A DNA stretch of 64,000 nucleotides from Pinus tabuliformis (GCA_031772625.1 CM062813.1:762042720-762106719), one strand, 5' to 3'. Positions 33,951-45,230 are shown, counted from the stretch's first letter. The notes: generated by a model from the letters alone, not told the origin. A program made the numbers and translations.

Positions 33951-35882
33951 TTTTTAAATTTGTTATTCATTGAGAAATTGACATACATCTTATAAAAATA
34001 TTCATATAAATTAATATTTTATTAGTGCTTGTGTATATGATGTTTGGATTAATTTATTATATTATCAGATTTCATGTCTCTTCATTATAATATTTAATCA
34101 TCCATATATTTAATCAATGGTGTAACATTTCATAGTGACATTGGATAACACAATAGAATAAATTAAAATGTATTTTATTATATATCAATAAGAGGCTCTT
34201 TGTTATACAAAATCAGATTATTATTAATAACCCCTTGTCTTTGAATTGGGACACTATGTCCATATTTACATTAAACAAAATGTCTCATTTTCACAGACAA
34301 TTATTTCAAAAAATACAACAGGTTGCATTGATATCCAAATATATCATCATTCTTCATTGGAATTGTTGTCAGTGCTTGAGCTACTTCCATGACTTGGGTT
34401 ATTTGGAGGAATGTTTTGTTAACTGCATCGATGGTTTTTATCTTCTTTGATAAATTATGCAACTATGGTCAAATTCCACCTTGGATAGCTTATTTGATGG
34501 AGATGATGATTTCATTGAATTCTTCTTTTCAATAGGACCAAAATTTACCTAAATATCATCTATTTTGGATAAGGGAAAGTGTACTTACAAAGGAAATCCC
34601 ACATAGGCACATTTCGACAGGTTGGCCCTAATGGTAAATTGTTCACCCTAGGAAGCCTATAAATAAAAGTGACCTCAAACTCTTTTGGACATCACCAAGC
34701 ATCTTATTCTTTTCTTCTTCATTTATTGGTTTGCATAGATTTGAATCTAGGTCGATAAAAGAAGTTCACAAAGGTTCAAAAATTACAGGGTCTAAAGCTC
34801 GCATTTGTGTTTAGGATTTTGGGTTACATTCGCTGGCTCGTTAAAGGATAAATTAAACTACGATCACTGACTTGTTGGCTCAAGGGATTGAATAGAAGCT
34901 TTCTGTCGCTCTCACAGCTCCTCCTCCCTGTTACTAGAGAGTTTTATTGAAATTCAACCGTTGACCGAAAGTTGACCGCAATTGACTGTATCATAGAAAG
35001 TCGTCTCTGATATATATTGATGTTGGAAACATATTTCTGAATGTTATTGTGTTATTTTGTTGGATGATATTGTATTGGGCTCATTGTACTCTCTGTTGAA
35101 CATTTTATGACAATCTTATAGAAGAAGAATTTCAATGGTTTTTCATCCTTGCATGGTTTTTCCCTGGTCTTTGACCAAACCTCGTGTCTCTTGTTGATGT
35201 GTTGATTGTCTCCTTTGTCATCGCATTTATTATTCTATCTTCAATTACTGTTGATGGTTGGAAATATTAATTGGTATTGAAAAAATTTCTAATTTAACTA
35301 TTGAATTGGGCTAAAGTAATTGCTACAACATAGAACAATATAGAAATTTAACATTCTTGATCTTGTTCTATCTGTAAATAGAAGAAGAAAAAATTGTAAT
35401 GAGTGTATCTACATTGGTGAAAATAATGAAAATTGAAATAAATAATATACATCAATTTAAATCTAATTGCAATGTACCATAGAAAGAAGTGACTCATAAA
35501 CTATGCACATGGTTTCAAAACCATGTCTCATGCCTTGTTGCAACAACTCTTCTAGTTGCGTAGTTCCATACTTTATTTCCTGCATGTTTTAAACCCCATT
35601 ATAAATCATAGATTTAATATAATTTTTTTTTTATTAATTATAAACTCAAAGAAGTAAAACAACATAGATACTTACAAATTCCACAATTAATTTCTGATAT
35701 GCCAACATATACTCACAACCGTTATTTAACCTAATGTCAATCAATTATTCTGATGGCTCTTCTTTTCATGTTAGCACCTACTTGAAGACATTCAAGGATG
35801 GTTGTTGTAAAACAACTTAAAATATTAAAAAATGAAACCTTGAGTTTTTATAAGGAAATATTAACAATTACTCACAAATTTT
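33951..35882. other. CACTA internal noncoding region
   Basis: No exon recognised. Contains the 3' flank of the antisense TNPA-like gene. A 71-codon frame at 34235-34450 has no motif. Confidence 0.4.
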
Positions 35883-35886
35883 GAAA

Positions 35887-36693
35887 TCAACCATTTTCTT
35901 CCTTGTTGTCCTGTTTATGTGTTGAATGAGTTCCCTCATGTTTTCTTTTCTGCAAGAAAATATTTGAAAATTAATATTTAATGCTAAATTATTTTTTATA
36001 TGTACAAAGTCAATCAAGATTACATACATTTGAAGCATGTTGTTGTTGAGATGGCTCCACCTGAGATGCAATTATGTCAATTTCTTTGATCATCTCCTTA
36101 TACATTTTTTTGGACATTCGCATTGGCATGTTTTGTATATTAGCGCGTTGATTATTTGGGATTTTCATAATCTTCCTTAAAAAAGTAATAAATTATTTCT
36201 ATAATGATATTTGAAAACTAAATATAACAAAATCGATATTAATAAATTAGTGGTTTGTATTAATATATACATGTAATTCTAGAAAATTATTTTATACAAT
36301 TAGGAATATCACCATCTGAATGATTCTTTTTTAATCGATATTAATAAATTAATGGTTAAATGTAGTATTATATACATGTAATTCTAGAAAATTATTTTAT
36401 ACTATTAGGAATATCACCTTCTGAATGATTCTTTTTTGTTGTTGTATTGTTTTTCTATTGCAACTCTGACATGTCTCATTGACCATTGCACTAAAAATGT
36501 TTCTTATAGTTTAGATATAATTTCGTTCTTAGAATCATTGCATTGATTTTTGTATTGTAAGTGGAAAATACGTCTATACATTTGTTCCACTAGATCCCTC
36601 ATAGTTATGTTAAAAATTTTCCTCCCTTTCATTAACGTCCAACATCACTCCAGCTGAGCTAAGAAACAATTCGTCATTATTTACATGTTCCAT
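35887..36693 (-). pseudogene. TNPA-like (Ptta/En/Spm) gene, 3' exons
   Basis: Three exons can be read leftwards. Exon A (about 36693-36418) includes MRDLVEQMYRRIFHLQYKNQ and ETFLVQWSMRHVRVAIEKQY, resembling the plant transposase Ptta/En/Spm family. A donor GT follows AGAAG at 36418. Exon B (36175-36028) gives KIMKIPNNQRANIQNMPMR and ends IASQVEPSQQQHASN. A clean intron (GTATGTAATC to TTTTCTTGCAG, 36027-35950) leads to exon C (35949-35887), ending KEENG and TGA. One stop and one frameshift lie in exon A. In CACTA elements this protein binds subterminal repeats. Family assignment is by pattern and context only. Confidence 0.5.
36231..36436. repeat. Tandem duplication of 102 bp over a splice donor
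   Basis: 36231-36332 and 36333-36436 are near-identical head-to-tail copies (shared landmarks AATCGATATTAATAAATTA, CATGTAATTCTAGAAAATTA, AGGAATATCACC, TGAATGATTCTTTTTT). On the minus strand the unit includes the end of TNPA-like exon A and its GT donor, so two donor sites now stand in tandem. Confidence 0.88.
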
Positions 36694-37200
36694 AAATTTT
36701 ATTTTCTTAGAACAACATTAATATTTTCTTCCATTGTTGATCCTTGTAAAACATTAAACATATATGAATTAATAATTGTTTGAAACATGTTATATAATAT
36801 TCTTAAGTATATTATTAATGAAAATAAAATAAAAACAAACTCATATTGAATAATATTTTTTCATTCACCTTATTCATCATTCTGCAATTTTTCTATCAGG
36901 ATTTTATGCTCTTCTGTGCTTAGATTAGAAATAATATAATCTACCTTCTTCATTTTGTGGCTTTGCATGGCACACACCAACTAATACATATTAGTTAAAA
37001 TTACATATAGTTAAAACATATTAATTTTGTAAACAATTTATAAAGAACTTGCCTTCTCTGATTTTTTTTATCCGTTGTCATTGTGTCGATCAATATTTTT
37101 GTTACTTGAGACCTTTTGAGACATTTTTTTATCAATATACAACCTGTACTATTCAATACAAAAGCCATTAGATATATTTTACAAATAAAACAAGTAATTT
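36694..37200 (-). other. Probable upstream part of the TNPA-like gene
   Basis: On the minus strand a stretch near 37140-37050 (DKKMSQKVSSNKNIDRHNDN) ends near a possible splice site and may be another exon. Too short and too AT-rich to be certain. Confidence 0.25.
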
Positions 37201-37209
37201 TCAAAAAAA

Positions 37210-38000
37210 AAGAAAAGGTCTTGTAACCAGTGTGTTTATCTGAATAAATGCACTGATGTGTTTGTAAGATTAAACACGCCGAGATTTTAATTATTCAACA
37301 CTGACATGGAAAAATAATTTTAAATTAGGATGGTGTGATTTGTAAGGCTAAAGCACTACACTGATTTAACAGTGCTATTAGGAACAGACGCACTGGTGCA
37401 TTATATTATATCGGGAACAATGATGAATAGACTAGACATAATCAAAAGTGTTATAAGATACCTATGCGTTGAAATTCTTAGGTAGCCCTGGTGTGTTATA
37501 TTATAGAGGCCACACCACACGACATATAGCTATTTTTAAAAAGAAAGGAGAGGGATGATGGTGCGATTTGTAAGGTTAAAAGGTGTGATTTAACGCTGCT
37601 TTTAGGAACAGGTGTGTTGGTGCATTATATTACACCGGGAGCAACGATGAAAATACTAGACAAAACACAAAATGTTATAATACATTGGTGCATTGTGTTA
37701 CTCAAGTAGCCCCGGCGCATTATCTTACATAGCGTGCACCGCGAAACATATATCCATTTCTCAAATTTAGAGAGGGATGATGGTGTGATTTGTAAGGCTC
37801 AATGCACCACAATGATTTAATGGTGTTATTAGGAACAAGTGTGTCGGTGCATTATATTACACTGAGAGAAACAGTGAAGAAACTAGACATAATCGAAAGT
37901 GTTATAATTTATCGGTGCGTTGTATTACCCCTGTAGCACCGGTGCGTTATGTTATAGATGAAGCACTGCACAACATATAGCCATTTTTTTTTAAATGGAA
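37210..38000. repeat. CACTA internal repeat cluster
   Basis: At least a dozen copies of the same motif as in the left subterminal region, here in a larger unit of about 100-150 bp: GGTGCATTATATTACAC, then a gap, then AGTGTTATAA, then CGTTGTATTACCC. Three to four of these larger units can be followed (near 37390, 37620, 37840 and 37920). Confidence 0.7.
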
Positions 38001-38063
38001 AGTGCCGACAAGATTTAGATCTAATTCAATAAGTGATTCCCCTAATTTATATCTCAAATTCCC

Positions 38064-38072
38064 TATATATAG
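38064..38072 (+). promoter_or_regulatory. Candidate TATA box for the TNP2-like gene
   Basis: TATATATAG, followed about 110 bp later by AAG/GTAAGT at 38183-38190, a good splice donor. This could be the promoter and noncoding first exon of the transposase gene; LINE-3 would then sit in its first intron. Inference from position only. Confidence 0.25.
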
Positions 38073-38259
38073 TAAGTACACAAATCAATTAAATCTAAAA
38101 TGCATAAATTGAGAAACCTTAATTGTGAAGTGGTAGAAAGTTAAACCCTAATGTGGAATTTTGTAGAAAGAAGCAAGGGTTTAAGGTAAGTATTGAATTT
38201 TATTGTTTTGTTTTCTTATTTTTAATTAAATTTAAATAGGGACAGAGATCGTAAAAAAT

Positions 38260-38720
38260 TTTACTTCTAAAATCTATAGTAAATTTTTTTATTATACAAG
38301 GTTTTTAATTTATTTTTTCTGAATTGTGAATAAATATAACAGAAATTGTAAAATATTTTAACAATAAAATTTAAGATTCTTGTTATCCAAGGTTTTGAGT
38401 GAATCACCATACCTTTCAACTTCTGATCTTTCGGCGGATCCAAAATATTTTGCAGCTCTGATTTGATCTTCTCTTGCAAATGATCTCTCTTTTAATTAAA
38501 CCCTAACATAAAATGTAATTTTTTTATTAGTAAAATAAATAATAAAATTTAAAACTTACTATGTAAGTTTTTGAGTAAATCACCATACCTTTTAGCTTCT
38601 GATCTTTTGAATAGTTCTATTGCTCCAAAGTATTATGTTGCTATTGCGCAATGCTCCTAGTATATCTCTCTTGCAAATCACTCCCTTGAAATTTTTGGTA
38701 AAATAATGAAATGGTGAATA
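38260..38720 (-). repeat. Duplicated exon-intron unit (TNPA-like 5' part)
   Basis: On the minus strand two copies of an exon end with its donor can be read. One has LQEKIKSELQNILDPPKDQK with AAAG/GTATGGTGATTCACTC (donor 38412); the other has KDQKLKG with AAAAG/GTATGGTGATTTACTC (donor 38588). The introns that follow are also similar. Probably the start of the TNPA-like gene, duplicated locally. Confidence 0.45.
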
Positions 38721-38829
38721 ATTTTTTACTACTTAAAATACTTTAGGAAGTAGATTTCGAAAAATTAATTGCTGCTCGTTTTTTAGTTTAAAAAAAAAAA
38801 AAAAAAAAAATAGAGCTTTTTTTATTCAA

Positions 38830-39204
38830 TTTCTCTGCACATCGGTGTGTTCAATAGTCAAGCACATCGGTGCGGTTATATAAAAAGCACACTAACATTT
38901 ATGGGGCGCCATATTTTTCAACACACTGACATGATTCAATTTTTTTTATGTTCGAAATCCTGAAATGGTGCAATTATTTGTTTAGCGCAACGGTGCGGTG
39001 TATATTTAAAAGAGCACTGATATTGTTAAAATCATTTTTATTTTCTAAATTTAGGAAATAGTTGTGTATTGATGTTGTTTTTTATTTAAACGTACCAATG
39101 TGTTTTTATGTGAAAGAGCATTGATATGATAATTTATTTTTTATTTTTTCAGAATGCCAGAAATTGGTGTGGGTATTATTTAATGCCTCGATGCTCTTAT
39201 TATT
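38830..39204. repeat. CACTA repeat cluster next to LINE-3
   Basis: More copies of the CGGTGCGGTTATA-type motif (for example near 38842, 38866, 38990, 39088). LINE-3 inserted into one of them (CCAGTGTGGTT). Confidence 0.6.
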
Positions 39205-39222
39205 AAATGAACCAGTGTGGTT
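39205..39222 (+). repeat. Target-site duplication, left copy (LINE-3)
   Basis: AAATGAACCAGTGTGGTT, identical to 46623-46640. The first-strand nick would be at CATTT/AATAA, close to the L1 endonuclease preference TTTT/AA. Confidence 0.93.
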
Positions 39223-39442
39223 GAACAAAATATAATTGAAGTGCAAATCGGAGCGGATGCGAGACGAGGGTTTCGCAGACGAGGGTTCAGCCAAAGGAAG
39301 GAAGAATGGTTGTTGAGGGCGGAAGCAGCGCACCAGGACAAACCTTGGGTGCGGAACTCAGAAACATAGGAATCTGGAGAAGATAAAGACGAAAAACCTA
39401 AGGATTGAGGGATAATCAAAGTGCAAGTTCTGAGCGAAAGAA
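39223..39442 (+). promoter_or_regulatory. LINE-3 5' UTR, probable internal promoter
   Basis: 220 nt between the TSD and the ORF1 ATG, clearly more GC-rich than the flanks. It has a direct repeat of CAGACGAGGGTT-like sequence (near 39265 and 39280). LINE 5' UTRs usually carry an internal RNA polymerase II promoter; no specific element was identified. Confidence 0.5.
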
Positions 39443-40924
39443 ATGGGAACGGAGCAGGGGAGGGGAGAGATCCCCTCCTACAAAGCAGTAATAACGGGGG
39501 AAGCGAGAAAGGAGCGGCAGAAGGAAGGAGACAGAACAAATGAAGGAGAAACTTCAGCAGCGGGAGCGCAAAGGAGAACGGGAGCAACAAGTAAATGTCT
39601 GCCGAGGGCGACGAACAAACCCAGGTTTGTAATTCCGCCCAATAGATTAGAGAAATATAGAAGTTACATGAGGGATTATGCTTTGATCTGTAAGTTCGTA
39701 GGATATTGGCCAGCAGAGAAAGATCTGCTCAGATGGATCCAGCAAAGGTGGAAACCAAAAGGACATGTGGAAGTAAAGTTGGGAGCGAAAGGATTTTTTA
39801 CAGTAATATTTTCCAATCTAGAAGATAGGGAAAGGATCTTTGAGGAAGGACCCTACTTCATGAACAACGCTGGACTATTTATGAGGGAGTGGGTAGACTG
39901 CTACAACCCAGAGAAGGAAAGAATGTTAGCTGCCCCGATATGGATCAGACTCTTCGGCCTACCAACAGAATTTTGGGACCCAGAGGTCCTTAAGGGCATA
40001 GGAAATGCAATAGGATCGTTTGTGAAAGTGGCAGAATCGACAAAGAGGGGAAGATATACAACATATGCTAGAATATGTGCATACATGAACATCACAGAGC
40101 CACTTCCAGATACAATAGAATTGGAATATCATGACGAGATCTGGCACCAACCAATTGACTACGAACATATCCCATTTCGTTGCAGAAGATGCCATGAGTA
40201 TGGCCATTTATACCGAGAATGTCCCATTACGCTAGCAGAAAAGGAAAGGGAAGCTGAAAATGAGAGGAGAAATGCAGCAAGGAAAACAGGAGAGGAGGAA
40301 GAGGACTTCAGAGAAGTGCAAAGGAAGAAAAAAAGAGGAAACAGCAAGACACAGACGGGCAAACAAAAAGGTACCCATAGTACAGAATCCCAAAACAAGT
40401 TCCAAATACTGCAGGATGAAGAAGTAGAAACAGAGGCAAACGAGGAGGAGGAATCAGAAGGAATGGAAGTAATAAAGGAAAATGCAGACAAAGAGATAGA
40501 TCAAATGAATAAGGATCAAGAGAGGACAGAAAGCCCAACAGAAAACCAAGAGGATCAACGAGAAATGGAAATAGACCCACAGAAAACAAAAGGAGAAGAA
40601 GAAGAACAAGTAATGACGAAGCTTCTGCAGGAATGGAAGAGGCTCGATGAAAGATTTATCCCAGAGGATCAGAAACAGATGTACAAAGAAGCTTTCCAAA
40701 GATATAAAGAGAAAAAAGGAATAATGGAAGATAGAGAAGACGGGAAAATGGCGAAGCAGGAAACACAAAATCTAGGAATGAGCAGCATTGGCAAGGGAGG
40801 TAAAAAAAGAGGTAGAAGAACAATGAGTGAAACAATTCAAGAAGTTGGAGAGATGCTAGTAAATTCAGGAAGAGTGATACCTCTTTTAGAGGTATTCCAA
40901 TCCCATCCAAAACTTTTACGATGA
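39443..40924 (+). CDS. LINE-3 ORF1: DUF4283 plus CCHC zinc knuckle, RNA-binding
   Basis: 493 codons, open throughout. Residues about 60-200 form a DUF4283 domain: YALICKFVGYWPAEKDLLRW, then GFFTVIFSNLEDRERIFEEG, PIWIRLFGLPTEFWDPEVLK. Residues 247-260 are a zinc knuckle, CRRCHEYGHLYREC (CX2CX4HX4C). Residues about 265-450 are extremely rich in Glu, Lys and Gln and probably form a helical or disordered charged tail. Such proteins bind the LINE RNA and act as nucleic-acid chaperones in the ribonucleoprotein. The stop overlaps the ORF2 start as ATGA at 40921-40924, which would suit reinitiation by the same ribosome. Confidence 0.92.
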   Translation: MGTEQGRGEIPSYKAVITGEARKERQKEGDRTNEGETSAAGAQRRTGATSKCLPRATNKPRFVIPPNRLEKYRSYMRDYALICKFVGYWPAEKDLLRWIQQRWKPKGHVEVKLGAKGFFTVIFSNLEDRERIFEEGPYFMNNAGLFMREWVDCYNPEKERMLAAPIWIRLFGLPTEFWDPEVLKGIGNAIGSFVKVAESTKRGRYTTYARICAYMNITEPLPDTIELEYHDEIWHQPIDYEHIPFRCRRCHEYGHLYRECPITLAEKEREAENERRNAARKTGEEEEDFREVQRKKKRGNSKTQTGKQKGTHSTESQNKFQILQDEEVETEANEEEESEGMEVIKENADKEIDQMNKDQERTESPTENQEDQREMEIDPQKTKGEEEEQVMTKLLQEWKRLDERFIPEDQKQMYKEAFQRYKEKKGIMEDREDGKMAKQETQNLGMSSIGKGGKKRGRRTMSETIQEVGEMLVNSGRVIPLLEVFQSHPKLLR

Positions 40925-43900
40925 TCATCACAAGCTGGAACATAAGAGGCCTCAACAGCAGAGGCAAACAGAGGTATTTGAATGATAGACTGAAAAAAGA
41001 AAAACCTAGCATAATGATAGTACAAGAAACAAAAATAAGTACTGAGAAAATGAGAGAAATTCTGAATAGAAACAAGAACAGATATGAAATGATGGGACAG
41101 GATGCGATCGGGAGCGCAGGAGGTCTGGTAATAATTTGGAACCCTGAAGAAATTCAATTAAGTAATTGGATAAGCTTCCCAAGAATACTAACAGGGACAG
41201 CAAAGATAATAGGAACAATGGAGGAGGTTATTATAACAGGGGTGTATGGGCCACATATCCAAGGAGAAAAGGAAAACTTTCTGCAAAATTTAAAAGCATT
41301 GAGAAGTCTAATCCCTGGAAAACAATGGATCGTAGGAGGGGATTTTAATCTGATTAAAACCTCAGAGGAAAAAAGAGGAGGGCTAAGGAGAATGGATAAA
41401 GCAATGGAACAGTTCGGAGACTTGATAAGGGAGCAGAGACTGATCGATATTCAAACCATAAATGGAAACCACACCTGGAATAACCGCAGAGGGGGAGCTA
41501 ATCAAATTGCATCTCGACTTGACAGATTCTTAATCTCCGAACAAATAATGATGAAGGATGTATTCATAGAAGCCACAATTCTCCCGGTAGCAGGATCGGA
41601 TCATTGGCCGATTAAAATGGAAATAGATCTAAAGCAAAGACCATCCAACAAACCCTTTAGATTTGAAGCTTTTTGGCTAAGAAATGAAGGACTGGTAGAG
41701 AAACTTGAAGAATGGTGGAGGAAGAGTGATCAAAGAGGAAGAAATAAGATGCACACCTTTCAACTCAAACTAAAGGAGATGAAGGATAAATTAAAAAAGT
41801 GGAATAAAGAAGAATTTGGAAATATTCTAGAAGAGAAAAAGCGCCTGGAGCAGAGAATGGAAGAGCTGCAGCAGATGGATATCCTAGAAGGCATACAGGA
41901 AGATAGAACAAAGGAAGAAGGAATTATATTGAACCAGCTAGAAGAAAGAAGGAAACAAGAAGAGATCTTATGGAGACAGAAGTCAGGGGTTCAATGGCTT
42001 AGAGAAGGGGAAAAGAATACTAAGTTCTTCCATAAAGCAATGATACAGCATAGACAAAGAAACTGAATCTTCTCAATAAAAAATCAAGAAGGTCAGAGAG
42101 TCCTCCAACATGAAGAAATCGAGAAAGTATTGGTCAATCATTTCAAAAAATTATTAAAGGAAACTCAGGATAATAGATCAGAAGCCACAACAAAGATAAG
42201 CAGGGAGATCCCTAAACTGGTAACCAGAGATCAGAATTTGGCTTTAATGAGGAAAGTTACGATGGAAGAAGTGGAGGATATAGTCAGGAACATGAAAAGG
42301 AACAAAGCTCTTGGGCCGGATGGGTATACGGTAGAATTCTTTCAAGCAGGGTGGCATTTCCTTGCTGAAGAAGTTTTAGAAGTGGTGGAGGAAGCTAGAA
42401 TCAATCAAAGAATATGGCCAGGAATAAACTCAACCCTGTTGACTCTTATTCCTAAAACTAATCAAGCGGATGAAGCTGAAGGCTTCCGCCCTATAGCTTT
42501 ATGTAACGTTATCTACAAGATAGTGGCATCAGTGGTGGCACAAAGGCTGAAATCGATTCTACCAAGCATAATTTCCCCAAAGCAAACTGGGTTTGTAGAA
42601 GGAAGACAGATCTTGGATGGATTAGTGGTGGCCCAGGAAGTAATCCACACTCTGAAAGCGAAGAAAGAAAAAGGAATGCTGATAAAATTAGACCTGTCAA
42701 AAGCCTATGATAGGTTAAGCTGGAATTATCTAGAAACCATCCTTAAAGCCTTTGGATTCTATGACAGATGGGTGAAATGGGTCTTAAGCATGATTTCCAC
42801 CCCGAATTTCTCTATCTTGCTAAATGGAGCCCCATCTGCTACGTTTAATGCTACAAGAGGACTTCGACAAGGGGACCCCCTATCCCCCTTTCTCTTCATA
42901 ATAGCAACAGAAGGATTAGGTAGATACTTCAAAAAAGAATTAAGAGAAAGGAAAATCCAGGGTCTGAGACTATGGGGCAATCAAACATCAGTCACCCACC
43001 AACAGTTCGTGGATGACATCATGATATATTGCAAAGCCTCCATGAAGGAAGTGAGAAGGATAAAGAAAATTTTAGAGGTATTTATGGAAGGCTCAGGTAT
43101 GGAGGTAAACAATGAGAAATCAAGAACATTCTTCTTTAATACAGTGGAACCCATTAAAAATCATTTAACCAGGATCTTGGGTTATAGGAAAGGGGATCTC
43201 CCAACTAAGTACTTGGGAACTATGCTAGATTCCTCATCCCTCAAAATAGGAAACTGGAAGAGCATCCTGGAAAAGATCATGAAAAGACTGGAAAATTGGA
43301 CTTTTCGCACTCTGAACTTGGCAGCAAGGGTTGTTCTGCTTAAATCCACCATTCAGGCGATCCCGATATATCCCTTATCAGTGATGGCAGCACCAAAAGG
43401 GATATGTAATAAGTTGGTTGAGATTTACAGAAAATTTCTTTGGGGAGGACCTAAGCAACAAAAGAAATGGGCACTTTGTTCATGGGACAGCCTAACCAAA
43501 CCAAAAGAAAAAGGAGGTCTTGGCCTAAGGGACCCATGGACCCTAAATCAAGTTCTAGCAGCCAAGTTAAGATGGAGATGGATGCAAGGAGGGAAGGACC
43601 TGTGGAAAGAAATCTGGACAACAAAATATAATATGCCATCAACCCCGGAAGAAATACTAAGGAAACAAGAAGCACCCCGGGGATCAGATATATGGAACCT
43701 AACCATTCAAAGCAGAGAATTAGTTGATGGTCATATTTTTTGGGAAATCAGAGGAGGTCAGAATGCGAGATTTTGGGAGGAAGCATGGCAACAAAGGGAG
43801 AAAATGTTGGACCTACAAGGAATGCAGGAAATCTACAGAACAGGTATGGACAGAGACCTCATTAGGGTTAAAGATTATTGGATAGAAGAAAGAGGAAACG

Positions 43901-44613
43901 AAGAATGGAGGGAATGGAAATCTATGGAAGAATGGAACAGGAACGCAACAGAGGATCAAAAAACTATATTTAGCAAGGAATTAGATTCCAGGAAAATAAA
44001 AAATAGAGGAGGCAGGGACATTCTGCGATGGGGTAAAGAAACCAAAGGAGCGTTTACCATAAAGGAAGCATATAATGTAAAGATACAGCAAGAGCAGGGG
44101 GAGGAAGAGCAGAAGTGGAGGAAGATATGGAGAAATAAATGGTGGCCGAAGATCAAGATGTTCGTATGGCTGGTAGGAAGGAAACGCATTCTAACTTGGG
44201 ACCGAATACAAAAAAGAGGTTTCTCAGGTCCATCAAGATGTTGCCTTTGTTATCTAGATGAAGAAGACCAGGAACACCTTCTCAATGGATGCATCACGGC
44301 CCAATTCCAATGGGAAAAGACTAGAAACTTATTCTTGACCACAGAACGAAATCCACAGGATATAATTCAAACCCTATGTGACTGGGGAGAAGGAAAGTTC
44401 AAAAGCAAGGTAGTAAGAAGAGCTTGGAACATGACAGCAGGCTTCAACGCGTGGAATCTCTGGAAAGAGAGAAATGGTCGAATCTTCAAGGGGAAATCAT
44501 CAAATCTGGAAGAAGTTTGGAAAAGAACCCTAAGACAAATCAGAGAATCAATCCTTGCGGAAAATGGGCAGAAGAAGATTGGAAGACCTCTGAGGAAGAA
44601 ACAGAAATCCTAA
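40921..44613 (+). pseudogene. LINE-3 ORF2: endonuclease and reverse transcriptase, one in-frame TGA
   Basis: 1230 codons in one frame, broken only by a TGA at 42064-42066 (codon 382), most simply a CGA-to-TGA change. Residues 1-240 are an APE-type endonuclease with Asn in SWNIRGL, Glu in VQETKIS, GGDFNLI and SDHWPI, which nicks target DNA. The RT follows from about residue 420: NKALGPDGYTVEFFQ, FRPIALCNVIYKIV, IKLDLSKAYDRLSW, RGLRQGDPLSPFLF, and the active site FVDD (about residue 696). A CCHC-like zinc region, CCLCYLDEEDQEHLLNGC, lies at about 1107-1124. RNase H is not in this frame but begins in the -1 frame downstream. Apart from the TGA all catalytic motifs are present. Confidence 0.93.
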
Positions 44614-45230
44614 AAAGACTGAACTTGGAACAAGGAATGATTTACCAACAAAAAGCAAAGCAGCACCAGCCTACAGTGGGCCAAAGTCATGCAGTTTATC
44701 GTAAACCACCGGAAGGGTTTATCAAGCTCAACTTCGACGGGGCAGCAAAGGGGAACCCAGGTCCAGCAGGATTTGGAGGAGTCTTTAGAAACAAACAAGG
44801 AGAGGTAGAATGGATCTATGCAGAACACGGAGGAACAATGAGTAATAACGAGGCGGAATTTATGGCAGTTTATCAGGGTCTCAAAATTGCCATAAGAAAT
44901 GGATATAGGAAGATAGAGATCGAAGGTGATTCAGCCCTGGTCATTAGCACCATAAGAAAATTAATACAAGGGAAACAGTGGGAGAAGGTAGTTAAAAGCT
45001 GGAGAACAGCGAGTATAGTTCAAGAAATCGAGGAAACACTGAAAGGGATCGAATACAAGATCACCTCGCATGTCAGAAGAGAAGGAAATAAGCTCGCGGA
45101 TTGCTTGGCTAATTGGGGAAGTAAGGAATCATTGGCGAAAGTGGATGACAGCTGGACTAATCAAGCAGCGATGACAAGATGGGACGGCTTAAAACAGCTC
45201 ATAGACAACGATAACCATGAAACAACATAA
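44424..45230 (+). CDS. LINE-3 RNase H (archaea-like) in a separate frame
   Basis: Open for 268 codons in the -1 frame relative to ORF2, overlapping its last 190 nt. The domain itself starts only after the ORF2 stop. An ATG at 44637, 23 nt beyond that stop, would give a 197-residue protein and is an attractive start. All four catalytic residues are present: Asp in NFDGAAKGNPGPAG, Glu in SNNEAEF, Asp in EGDSAL and Asp in LADCLANW. It removes RNA from RNA/DNA hybrids. I see no canonical slippery heptamer in the overlap, so reinitiation, or a one-base indel that split a once fused ORF2, is more likely than programmed frameshifting. Its end overlaps ORF3 by 14 nt. Confidence 0.88.
   Translation: MEHDSRLQRVESLEREKWSNLQGEIIKSGRSLEKNPKTNQRINPCGKWAEEDWKTSEEETEILKRLNLEQGMIYQQKAKQHQPTVGQSHAVYRKPPEGFIKLNFDGAAKGNPGPAGFGGVFRNKQGEVEWIYAEHGGTMSNNEAEFMAVYQGLKIAIRNGYRKIEIEGDSALVISTIRKLIQGKQWEKVVKSWRTASIVQEIEETLKGIEYKITSHVRREGNKLADCLANWGSKESLAKVDDSWTNQAAMTRWDGLKQLIDNDNHETT

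Noticed and set aside
40159..41157. Long minus-strand frames opposite LINE-3 ORF1/ORF2
   Set aside because: Same cause: hydrophobic Phe/Leu/Ser-rich translations mirror the Glu/Lys/Arg-rich sense frame.
44424..44613. Programmed -1 frameshift between ORF2 and RNase H
   Set aside because: I scanned the overlap in the ORF2 frame and found no canonical X XXY YYZ heptamer; reinitiation or a simple indel is more likely.
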